Source of the DNA: CAZEER01 sp964511215
Lineage (GTDB): Bacteria > Fidelibacterota > Marinisomatia > Marinisomatales > UBA1611
Reading direction: 5' to 3'
DNA length: 15,131 bases
Assembly (NCBI GenBank): GCA_964511215.1
Contig: CAZEER010000056.1
Span: 1-15,131 of the forward strand
In this document: in pieces, positions 7,713-14,438 of the stretch
Layout of the letters: each line of letters opens with the position of its first letter
How positions within the stretch are numbered: position 1 is the stretch's first letter
Made by a program: the position numbers and the translations under genes
Notes under the pieces: generated by a model
Seen by the model: only the letters and a program-made list of their open reading frames with translations
Told to the model about the DNA's origin: nothing
Database searches by the model: none

Positions 7713-8042
7713 TTAAGAATCAGATGAAGTAGCTCGTACCCAAGAACGTCTATTTTGGAATGCTTCAATTTTTAAGTTTGCCCAATCTTCAACAATATCC
7801 TTGAGCTGTGATGACTCTTCTGGATGATCAGATAAATTAGAATCAATAAGATTTAATAATTGACCTTTACGCTCCTGTACCTGACCGTAAGTGGCAATCT
7901 CTTCATTAGATATTTCTTCTTTCTCCTCAACTATACGTTTTTTTTGTTTTTCAGCGGATAATCTTTTTTCTTGACTATTGTTAATCATCGCATATAGCAT
8001 AACAGCAAGGATAACGATTAAAACGATTGTGTTAATATCCAT
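7713..8042 (-). CDS. Small single-span membrane protein beside DASS carrier
   Basis: Not recognised. A 109-residue protein with one N-terminal membrane helix (about 4-21, INTIVLIVILAVMLYAMI). A strongly charged, probably helical tail follows, rich in Lys and Glu (25-50), then a more mixed region (55-109) ending ATSSDS. Basic residues right after the helix (KRLSAEKQKKR) predict N-out with the tail in the cytoplasm. There is no cleavable signal peptide or known catalytic motif. It begins 23 bp after the stop of the carrier gene and has the best Shine-Dalgarno site in the window, so it is a real, probably well-translated gene. By position it could be an accessory or stabilising subunit of the carrier; this is inference only. 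Confidence 0.8.
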   Translation of the reverse strand: MDINTIVLIVILAVMLYAMINNSQEKRLSAEKQKKRIVEEKEEISNEEIATYGQVQERKGQLLNLIDSNLSDHPEESSQLKDIVEDWANLKIEAFQNRRSWVRATSSDS

Positions 8043-8049
8043 TATAATT

Positions 8050-8056
8050 CTCCTTT
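8050..8056 (-). promoter_or_regulatory. Strong ribosome binding site of the small membrane protein
   Basis: Read on the minus strand, AAAGGAG lies 7 nt upstream of the ATG at 8042, in the spacer after the carrier gene. It fixes the start codon. It stands out because other genes here have at most a weak AGG-like site. Confidence 0.85.
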
Positions 8057-8065
8057 AAGATTCAT

Positions 8066-9613
8066 TTATGGTATAGTCATTTCAACAGGGATACCTAAAG
8101 GTCCTGTCCACCATAGTACAATGATTAAGGATAAAACAATTAATGCCGCAGGCCAGCCAAGAGTTGCCATACGAATAAAATCTTTACTTTGCAATTGGCC
8201 ACTGGCATATACTATTGAACTTGCGGGTGTACCTATTACAAGCCAATATGCCATAGATGTAGAAATTGCTAAACCTACACCTACTAAAAGAGGATTGGTT
8301 CCAGAACTTTGTGCCATATCAAGCACAACAGGACCAATGACGGCAACTGTAGCTCCAGCGCTCATTAGATTAGTAAGAACTGCACCAATTACACACATAA
8401 GAATCACTAACCCTGTACCAGAATCAAGGCCTAAGGGAGCAACAAGAGACATAATTTGATCTGCAAACCAACTGGATGCACCAGTGTTTTTAAAAACAAT
8501 TCCAAGGCTTATACAACCAGCATACAGCACTATGACACCCCAACTAACTTTGTCTTCATAATCCTTCCAGGATGTCAGTCCAAATAACATGTAGAGTACT
8601 GCTCCAGAAATTGCTATTCCTCCTAACCCTAAGGAAAATCCTAGTATATCTTTTACTAAAGATTTATCAGTAATCCATAGAAAAACAACTAGAGCCATGA
8701 TTCCTGCAACCAATTTTTGTTGGTTTGTCATTGCACCATGTTTTTCCAAATCTTTTTTAAGTAATCCAACTGCTTCACTGAGGTCATTCACTTCTGGTTT
8801 AAATAAAAATGGCAATAGAAAAGCCATTACAGCCGACATAACAACAGTATACATAAAACCCATGGAAAGCCAACCCATGAAAGAGATATCGATATCCATA
8901 TTTCCTAAGAATCCAATCATGAGGGCATTACGAGCACCGCCAGTTGGACTCATTGGGCCACCGATCATGCAACCGACTGCTATGCTAACCATCAATAAGG
9001 TACCAAGAGTAGGTGCGGGAGTTGATTTATTTGTTAAAGTATATAATGCCAAAGCAATTGGAACGTACATTGCAGCAACAGCGTGTTCACCTACAAAAGC
9101 TGTAGGTATAGCAGTGCCTAATAAAATACCTATTACAATTGACCGTGTTTTGGTGCCAGCCAGATTCACGACTAACATTCCTACTCGTTTATCGAGGCCA
9201 TATTTTACAAGAGTTGCACCTAATGCAAGTGAACCTGCAATAAACCAGACTGCATCATGAGCATATGTTTTTGCTAATATTGATGGTGATGTGATTCCAA
9301 AAAATAATTGTACAAGACCAATTAAAAGTGCGACTGCTGGCATTGGTACAGCTTCTGTTGCAAAGAATACTACACAGGTTGCTAGTAAAGCCATGGTGAG
9401 CTTTATATGAATGGCCAAGTTATCACTATTACCAACAAAGCTTCTATGGGATTCACTAAGATTTGGAAAAATCTCTGTAGCTTTTTCTATCATTGATTGA
9501 GGTGTCGGAAGAATAAAACCAATTAGAAAAAAAATGATTATACCAATTCCAAGCCATTTGAAATCGGTTGTTTTGGCGAATCCGCCACTGTTATTGTTAT
9601 TTGTGTCACTCAT
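8066..9613 (-). CDS. DASS/SLC13-family anion carrier with altered SNT motifs
   Basis: Inner-membrane secondary transporter of the divalent anion:Na+ symporter type, 515 residues with about a dozen hydrophobic segments. ATEAVPMPAVALL (85-97) and GSLALGATLVKYGL are typical. The two helical-hairpin and unwound-helix sites are recognisable, but their signatures differ from the textbook ones. The first SNT becomes GEH (175-177, AFVGEHAVAAMYVP). The second becomes SAG (418-420, NLMSAGATVAVIGPV). The paired TPPN-type loops read SPTGGARNALM (222-232) and GTPASSIVYASG (461-472). In characterised members (VcINDY, NaDC) SNT residues bind substrate carboxylate and Na+, so substrate or coupling ion may differ. 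The ATG at 9613 (MSDTNNNN, polar tail then helix) was preferred over a TTG at 9652 that would add 13 hydrophobic residues. It is transcribed with the small membrane protein and divergently from the muramidase operon. Confidence 0.85.
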   Translation of the reverse strand: MSDTNNNNSGGFAKTTDFKWLGIGIIIFFLIGFILPTPQSMIEKATEIFPNLSESHRSFVGNSDNLAIHIKLTMALLATCVVFFATEAVPMPAVALLIGLVQLFFGITSPSILAKTYAHDAVWFIAGSLALGATLVKYGLDKRVGMLVVNLAGTKTRSIVIGILLGTAIPTAFVGEHAVAAMYVPIALALYTLTNKSTPAPTLGTLLMVSIAVGCMIGGPMSPTGGARNALMIGFLGNMDIDISFMGWLSMGFMYTVVMSAVMAFLLPFLFKPEVNDLSEAVGLLKKDLEKHGAMTNQQKLVAGIMALVVFLWITDKSLVKDILGFSLGLGGIAISGAVLYMLFGLTSWKDYEDKVSWGVIVLYAGCISLGIVFKNTGASSWFADQIMSLVAPLGLDSGTGLVILMCVIGAVLTNLMSAGATVAVIGPVVLDMAQSSGTNPLLVGVGLAISTSMAYWLVIGTPASSIVYASGQLQSKDFIRMATLGWPAALIVLSLIIVLWWTGPLGIPVEMTIP

Positions 9614-9719
9614 AATTGGTCCAAATGTGCCAAAGAAATATATTAAAAACAATAGTGCAACTTATTCTAGAGTTTCTTTTTTGTTTTAATTGACTTCCAC
9701 CTAATTTTAAGAAGCAAAC
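9614..9719. promoter_or_regulatory. Divergent promoter region
   Basis: This 106-bp AT-rich spacer must hold promoters for both the minus-strand carrier block and the plus-strand muramidase operon. On the minus strand TAGAAT (plus positions 9664-9669) is a plausible -10, placing the RNA start some 45 bases before the carrier ATG. On the plus strand TTGACT (9690-9695) resembles a -35, but it is too close to the ATG at 9720 for a standard -10 to follow. No clear operator symmetry was seen. Confidence 0.35.
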
Positions 9720-11030
9720 ATGAGTATAATCCGCACCATAGTTTCATTATTCATTATTTTTCCTATTCAAATTGACGGGAAAGATACTACATTTACAAAA
9801 TACAAATTTACTCAAATCATGTCAGTCCCGGATCTTTCATTTTTAGATAATGTATACACAGGTTTAGATATTTTACAGCAGATGGACTTTAAACCTTTAG
9901 AAAACAAATCTATTGCAATATTAACTAACCATACTGCTATTAATAGGAATGGTAAACATATTCTGGATCTTTTAAAAGATACTCAAGATATAAAAGTCTC
10001 CTTTATCCTATCGATGGAGCATGGGCTATGGGCCCTTGATGATAATCGTGCAAAAATGATTGGCAGGGATTATATAGATCCAATACATAATGCTCAAATT
10101 ATAGATTTGCATAATACCTATTTGTACCCTCCTCACTGGGTGATGGATAGTATTGATTTAATTCTAGTTGATTTTCAAGATACTGGTAGCAGGTACACAA
10201 CCTATTTAGCCACCTTGTCAAAAGTATTTGAATCTGCCTCGGATCACGAAGTTCCGATAATTTTATTAGATAGACCTAATCCTATACGTGGTGATATTGT
10301 GGATGGTCCAGTACCAAGGACGGAGTTCCAGTCTTTTGAATCTTATCATCTACTACCTATAAGACATGGACTTACTCTGGGAGAAATATGTATTATTATA
10401 AATGAAATGGGTTGGGCAAAAGATTCAAAAAGAGTAAAGTTAGTTATAGTCCCAATGGCAAACTGGGATAGAACAATGTGGTTTGATGATACAAAGCTAG
10501 TTTGGCGTAATCCATCACCATCATTAATTAATCTATCAAATCTACTGGCATATAACGGGATGGATCTTTTCAGAGGGAGTAATATGAACATTGGTTTTGG
10601 TACAAAAGTACCATACTTATTGGTTGGTGCACCATGGCTGGCAGTATCTTTCATTATTGAAAAGTTAAACGACCAGAATTTGCCAGGTGTTGAGTTTAAG
10701 GAAATTAATTATCGCCCAAGAGGATCTAGATATTATGCAAGAGTACCAAAATTTGATGGCGAAGCTTGTGGTGGTATTAAAATTGAAATTAAAGATAGAA
10801 ATACTTTTAAACCAATTACTACAGCTACAACAATTTTAATTTTAATTCAACAACTTCACCCGCTTGAATTTCGATGGGAGGATAATAATTACATTGATAA
10901 ACTTTTTGGAACAAAAGAATTAAGGATTATTGCAGCACAAAAGAAATCGCCAGATCATTTGCCTGCAATATGGTATCAAGATGTATACAAGTTTAATGAA
11001 TTTAGAAAACCCTTTCTGATCTATAAATGA
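9720..11030 (+). CDS. NamZ/DUF1343-family exo-beta-N-acetylmuramidase-like protein
   Basis: The family (NamZ, formerly YbbC/DUF1343) removes terminal MurNAc from the non-reducing end of peptidoglycan fragments. The protein has 436 residues. Family landmarks in order: TGLDILQ (47-53), KSIAILTNHTAI (63-74), SMEHGLWA (98-105, with E100 in the conserved EHG), VDFQDTGSRYTTY (150-162), LLDRPNPIRG (182-191), IRHGLTLGE (214-222), WRNPSPSLINLSN (262-274) and VPYLLVGAPW (297-306). Residues 1-18 are hydrophobic after MSIIR and look like an export signal or anchor, without a clear AXA site. A second possible start at M34 would remove it. The usual EGTNxSEGRGTT stretch instead reads RGSNMNIGFGTK (285-296), so activity or specificity may differ. 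The stop overlaps the next start (ATGA), and the gene heads a three-gene operon with a barrel protein and an MFS transporter. Family is confident; enzymatic activity is inferred. Confidence 0.87.
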   Translation: MSIIRTIVSLFIIFPIQIDGKDTTFTKYKFTQIMSVPDLSFLDNVYTGLDILQQMDFKPLENKSIAILTNHTAINRNGKHILDLLKDTQDIKVSFILSMEHGLWALDDNRAKMIGRDYIDPIHNAQIIDLHNTYLYPPHWVMDSIDLILVDFQDTGSRYTTYLATLSKVFESASDHEVPIILLDRPNPIRGDIVDGPVPRTEFQSFESYHLLPIRHGLTLGEICIIINEMGWAKDSKRVKLVIVPMANWDRTMWFDDTKLVWRNPSPSLINLSNLLAYNGMDLFRGSNMNIGFGTKVPYLLVGAPWLAVSFIIEKLNDQNLPGVEFKEINYRPRGSRYYARVPKFDGEACGGIKIEIKDRNTFKPITTATTILILIQQLHPLEFRWEDNNYIDKLFGTKELRIIAAQKKSPDHLPAIWYQDVYKFNEFRKPFLIYK

Positions 11031-12574
11031 AGAAAAATTTTCTTTTTATGTTTTTTGGTATTGTAATTGGACAGACTCTACCAACAGTGCCCAACAATGT
11101 TTTTCGTTTATCAATAGGTGCCGATGTATCAAACCATAAATGGAATTTAGGTGAAAAGAAATTCTCATTGCATGGTATTGCCCTGCATTATTTTGACCCA
11201 TACACTCATAATGATTCTTTACGATTTTCCTCTAATTTTGATTTATTTTATCCGGGTTCAGTTTATTTAGATTCATCAACAACTGTGGAAGCATGGCTTA
11301 ATTCACTTAATGAAGAATATTCTATTTCATTACCAAATTTGGGTCCACAGAATATTGATACATCTTCAAGTATGTTATACAATGGTTTTTATTCAGAATA
11401 CCGAGAAAGGAAAACTAATGGTAAAATAATAAAAATTGATTATGGAATGTCAAATGAAGTGACATTAAGTGCCACAATACCTTTCATGGATATGTATACT
11501 ATAAACCAATCATTTTCTGATTATTCCATTAATCCAATCCAAGGTGCACAAGCATTGGTTAATTATCATCAGATTGTGAAAAATAATTATAATACATTTT
11601 TTAATTCTAGTTCATTTTCAAATTTGCCTGGAAAAATCCAAGATACGCTTGAAATGATATATAATATATATTACAAACCTGATATGGATACTCTTTATGG
11701 TGGAGATTATTCTGCTAATTGGGTTTTTCAATCTCAAGATGATCCTATAAACAACTTACTAATTGATCCGCGTTTTATCCCGAATGGTATTAATAAGGAT
11801 TCTGTATCTCTAAGTGATTTAGTGAACTATTATTACCCAACACAGAAATCAAGTAATGGATATGGTGATATAAGCGTAGGTGTAACCATCCTTCTCAAGG
11901 GAGAACCTTCCTGGGCTATAGAGGAACCGGTTAATTCTTTATATGGACAAATTTCTTTAAGTATACCATTTGGGAAAACTATATCATCATATAAAGATAA
12001 AGGTGTTGGTAAAAAACAGTTTACTGAAGTTAACATGGGTTATGGTGTAAATCGTTGGAAAATAGGTTTTTATGGTAATAAGGAATTTAAAAGTAAAATG
12101 CAGGGTCGACTATTTGTTCAAAGTCACGTGCATTTTAGTACAGTAACAACCTTGAATACACCTGTATTGTTATTCTCAGGTGGTCACACACATCAAGATT
12201 CCATTCTTAGCTTAATAGGTAATACTTACAAATATAATAGGGGCACGGGTTTCTCAATGAAAGTTGGAGGGGAGTTTGAACCCAAAAAAAATAGATTACG
12301 ATTTCTTGGAGAAATTTCTCCAGTCTATAAAGGTAAAGATAATTATTCATCAAAGGATCCTGTTTGGGATAATTGGATGGAAAATCAAATTGGTTCAAGT
12401 AACTATATCGATTTAAAATGTGAGATCTGGTTAATAAACTCTGTTTCAAAATATCGTTTTGGCCCCTATTCATTTGATTTATTTGCTGGATATAATACTA
12501 CACTATTAGCAAATAATAATTATCTGGGGTGGAATGCTTATGCTGGTATAATAACATTTTACCAAGGATGGTAG
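11027..12574 (+). CDS. Predicted outer-membrane beta-barrel protein, function unknown
   Basis: Not assigned to a function. A 515-residue protein with an N-terminal signal peptide (MKKN then hydrophobic 5-15, cleavage probably near GQT at 15-17). The rest is rich in Asn, Ser, Tyr and Gly, with many short alternating strands: IDYGMSNEVTLSATIPF (137-153), GYGDISVGVTILL (278-290), YGQISLSIPFGK (306-317), WKIGFYGN and YAGIITFYQGW at the very end. The C-terminal aromatic residue fits recognition by the Bam machinery. The pattern of a modelled-pathway barrel ('GDISVG...PSWA...LSIPFGK') is reminiscent of DUF3187-like outer-membrane proteins; this is a weak resemblance. It overlaps the muramidase gene by 4 bp and is followed after 6 bp, in the same frame, by the MFS gene. 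By context it may pass or bind cell-wall fragments. Confidence 0.82.
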   Translation: MKKNFLFMFFGIVIGQTLPTVPNNVFRLSIGADVSNHKWNLGEKKFSLHGIALHYFDPYTHNDSLRFSSNFDLFYPGSVYLDSSTTVEAWLNSLNEEYSISLPNLGPQNIDTSSSMLYNGFYSEYRERKTNGKIIKIDYGMSNEVTLSATIPFMDMYTINQSFSDYSINPIQGAQALVNYHQIVKNNYNTFFNSSSFSNLPGKIQDTLEMIYNIYYKPDMDTLYGGDYSANWVFQSQDDPINNLLIDPRFIPNGINKDSVSLSDLVNYYYPTQKSSNGYGDISVGVTILLKGEPSWAIEEPVNSLYGQISLSIPFGKTISSYKDKGVGKKQFTEVNMGYGVNRWKIGFYGNKEFKSKMQGRLFVQSHVHFSTVTTLNTPVLLFSGGHTHQDSILSLIGNTYKYNRGTGFSMKVGGEFEPKKNRLRFLGEISPVYKGKDNYSSKDPVWDNWMENQIGSSNYIDLKCEIWLINSVSKYRFGPYSFDLFAGYNTTLLANNNYLGWNAYAGIITFYQGW

Positions 12575-12580
12575 ATTCAA

Positions 12581-13864
12581 TTGTTGGGCTATAGTAGACA
12601 AGCATGGAGCTGGGCATTTTATGATTGGGCAAATTCGGCATTCTCGACAACTGTAGTCGCTGGGTTTTTCCCAATATTTTTTGGAGCATACTGGGCAGAT
12701 CCAACCGATGTAAATCAAAGCACATTGCAGCTTGGCATCGCTAATTCCATCGCTTCAATAATTATTGCATTAATTTCACCTATATTAGGTGCCATAGCTG
12801 ATTGCGCATCTACCAAGAAAAAATTTTTAATTACCTTTGCTTTTTTAGGTATTTCAATGACTGGAGGATTATGGTTTATCAAACAAGGAGAATGGAAACT
12901 TGCTGTATTTGTTTATATAATGGCTTCTATTGGTTTTATGTCAGGAAATATTTTTTATGATTCTTTATTACCAAATGTGGCAAAGAGAAATTATTTAGAT
13001 CATGTGTCCTCATTTGGTTATGCCCTTGGATATTTGGGTGGTGGAATATTATTTCTGATTAATGTATTAATGTATCTTAATCCAAGTTTATTTGGTATAC
13101 CTGATGCTACAACCGCTGTTAAATTGTCATTCGTTTCAGTAGCATTTTGGTGGGCTATTTTTACTGTTCCGGTGTTACTATTTGTACCTGAACCCCAAAA
13201 TAAAAAAGCTGTACCCTTGGGAAAAGCTTTGGTAAATGGTATAAAACAGGTTAAAAACACATTCAGGCATATACGTAAAATGAAAATTATTGGGACTTTT
13301 CTCTTGGCATATTGGTTGTACATTGATGGTGTAGATACTATTATAAAGATGGCTGTCAAGGCGGCTTCTTCACCAGAATATGGATTTGAAACATCAGACT
13401 TGATTATTGCATTATTAATGGTGCAATTCATTGCTTTTCCGTCGGCAATAATTTATAATAGGTTTGCGCAAAAGATTGGTACAAAAAATGCAGTATTTAT
13501 TGCAATTGGTGGATATGCATTGGCAACTTTTTTAGGTTATTATATGACAGATCGTATTCATTTTTTTGGGCTAGCAGCGCTTATAGGAATATTCCAAGGT
13601 GGAATTCAAGCTTTAAGTAGGAGTTTATATGCTAGGCTGATACCAAAAAACATGGAAGCGGAATTTTTTGGGTTTTACAATATGTTAGGAAAGTTTGCAT
13701 CAGTTATAGGACCTCTTTTAATGGGGTGGATTACTGTGGTAACTGGAAGTGTTAGGTTTGGTATTTTATCCATATTGATTCTATTCATTGCAGGGGGATT
13801 GCTTCTCAGAAAAGTAGATTTTGAAGAAGGAGAAAAAATTGCACTAGAATTTGGAGAAAATTAA
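12581..13864 (+). CDS. MFS transporter, UMF1 (Atg22-like) family
   Basis: Inner-membrane transporter of 427 residues with about twelve hydrophobic segments. The UMF1 hallmark FYDWANSAF (13-21) is present, followed by GFFPIFFGAYW. The second half has IGIFQGGIQALSRSLYARLIPKN... and AEFFGFYNMLGKFASVIGPLLMG, also characteristic. Substrates of bacterial UMF1 proteins are poorly known; the fungal relative Atg22 exports amino acids from the vacuole. There is no nearby in-frame ATG: the frame opens after the barrel-gene stop (TAG, 12572-12574) and the start must be TTG at 12581 or 12584. AAGGATGG inside the end of the barrel gene (12564-12571) could serve as ribosome site. Context suggests uptake of wall-derived sugars or peptides, in the way AmpG (another MFS protein) imports muropeptides; this is inference. 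Confidence 0.88.
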   Translation: MLGYSRQAWSWAFYDWANSAFSTTVVAGFFPIFFGAYWADPTDVNQSTLQLGIANSIASIIIALISPILGAIADCASTKKKFLITFAFLGISMTGGLWFIKQGEWKLAVFVYIMASIGFMSGNIFYDSLLPNVAKRNYLDHVSSFGYALGYLGGGILFLINVLMYLNPSLFGIPDATTAVKLSFVSVAFWWAIFTVPVLLFVPEPQNKKAVPLGKALVNGIKQVKNTFRHIRKMKIIGTFLLAYWLYIDGVDTIIKMAVKAASSPEYGFETSDLIIALLMVQFIAFPSAIIYNRFAQKIGTKNAVFIAIGGYALATFLGYYMTDRIHFFGLAALIGIFQGGIQALSRSLYARLIPKNMEAEFFGFYNMLGKFASVIGPLLMGWITVVTGSVRFGILSILILFIAGGLLLRKVDFEEGEKIALEFGEN

Positions 13865-13919
13865 TTTCCTAAAATTGTTGTTTTAAAAAAGTTTTGTGAT
13901 TTAACTTCATTGGAGATTA

Positions 13920-13982
13920 GGCCCCGTTGATATGGCGTGCTCTTCAGGGAAAGCAGTTTTCCGAGGGTTTCTCGACGGGGCC
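13920..13982. other. G+C-rich hairpin, possible structured RNA or leader
   Basis: GGCCCCGTTGA (13920-13930) pairs with TCGACGGGGCC (13972-13982), an 11-bp stem with one G-U pair if transcribed. The 41-nt interior has its own potential helices: GGAAA (13948-13952) with TTTCC (13958-13962), CTC (13940-13942) with GAG (13963-13965), and alternatively CGAG (13962-13965) with CTCG (13971-13974). It is much richer in G+C than its surroundings. It sits in the 167-bp spacer between the MFS gene and the thioesterase, 49 bp before the thioesterase start. It could be a terminator (but the 3' side has only ATTTATT), a regulatory leader, a small RNA, or a mobile palindromic repeat. No known RNA family was recognised. 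The rest of 13865-14031 is featureless. Confidence 0.55.
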
Positions 13983-14031
13983 ATTTATTATCAACGATTT
14001 AGATGTATATTATATTTCAAGAATAATTCTT

Positions 14032-14433
14032 ATGATGGATTCTTTTATAACACGTTATTCCCAGCTTGTAATGCCTCAAGACGCGAATGTATTAGGAACA
14101 CTTTTTGGAGGTCAGATGGTCTCCTGGATGGATATCTCCGCATCAAAGGCAGTCCATAGATTTCTAAAAGAAACTGATGCCGATGCTGCACTTACACGCG
14201 CGATAGATGCGATCGAATTTAAAGAGACTGTTCACGTTGGTGATTGGGTGAATTTTGAAGCATCAATTATTTCTACGGGGAATTCTTCAATTGTCATTCA
14301 GATTGATGCTTATAAAGAAACAAAAAATATTGAAAAAGTATTAGCTTGCACTGCAAAGTTTACTTTTGTTTCAGTAAAAAAAAATAAAAATGGGATATAT
14401 AAAAAAATCAATCATAACCAATCTATTAGGTAA
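14032..14433 (+). CDS. Hot-dog acyl-CoA thioesterase (YciA/BACH type)
   Basis: Cytosolic enzyme hydrolysing acyl-CoA to free acid and CoA, 133 residues, single hot-dog domain. The family motif is clear: VMPQDANVLGTLFGGQMVSWMD (13-34), with D34 matching the catalytic Asp of the YciA family. It is followed by VHVGDWVNFEASIISTGNSSIVIQID, the core strands and region for CoA binding. The C-terminus is a short Lys/Asn-rich tail. The start was set at ATG 14032 (the next codon is also ATG); the frame stays open upstream to a TTG at 13927, but that extension reads through the hairpin and adds nothing family-like. Acetyl-CoA synthetase follows after 5 bp, so the two share a transcript. Chain-length preference cannot be read from sequence. 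Confidence 0.9.
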   Translation: MMDSFITRYSQLVMPQDANVLGTLFGGQMVSWMDISASKAVHRFLKETDADAALTRAIDAIEFKETVHVGDWVNFEASIISTGNSSIVIQIDAYKETKNIEKVLACTAKFTFVSVKKNKNGIYKKINHNQSIR

Positions 14434-14438
14434 ATAAT

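Noticed and set aside
8697..9260. Long plus-strand open frame (187 codons) opposite the DASS gene
   Set aside because: It is antisense to a clearly coding carrier, has no recognisable domain, and is a by-product of the carrier's codon composition.
9614..9652. Upstream TTG start of the DASS carrier
   Set aside because: It adds a short hydrophobic stretch before a typical polar N-terminus and has no ribosome site; ATG 9613 is simpler.
13018..13431. Minus-strand open frame of 137 codons opposite the UMF1 gene
   Set aside because: Antisense shadow of a well-supported membrane protein; no family features.
13935..13960. Hairpin as a small SRP (4.5S) RNA because of CAGG...AGCAG
   Set aside because: The apical GGAA tetraloop stem between these two boxes is missing and the spacing is too short for domain IV.
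13920..13983. Hairpin as a tRNA (7-bp acceptor-like GGCCCCG/CGGGGCC)
   Set aside because: Only about 64 nt, with no T-loop consensus, no anticodon arm and no D-arm in the right places.
13927..14031. N-terminal extension of the thioesterase from TTG 13927 (35 more residues)
   Set aside because: It reads through the hairpin, has no family similarity, and the ATG at 14032 gives the normal hot-dog N-terminus.
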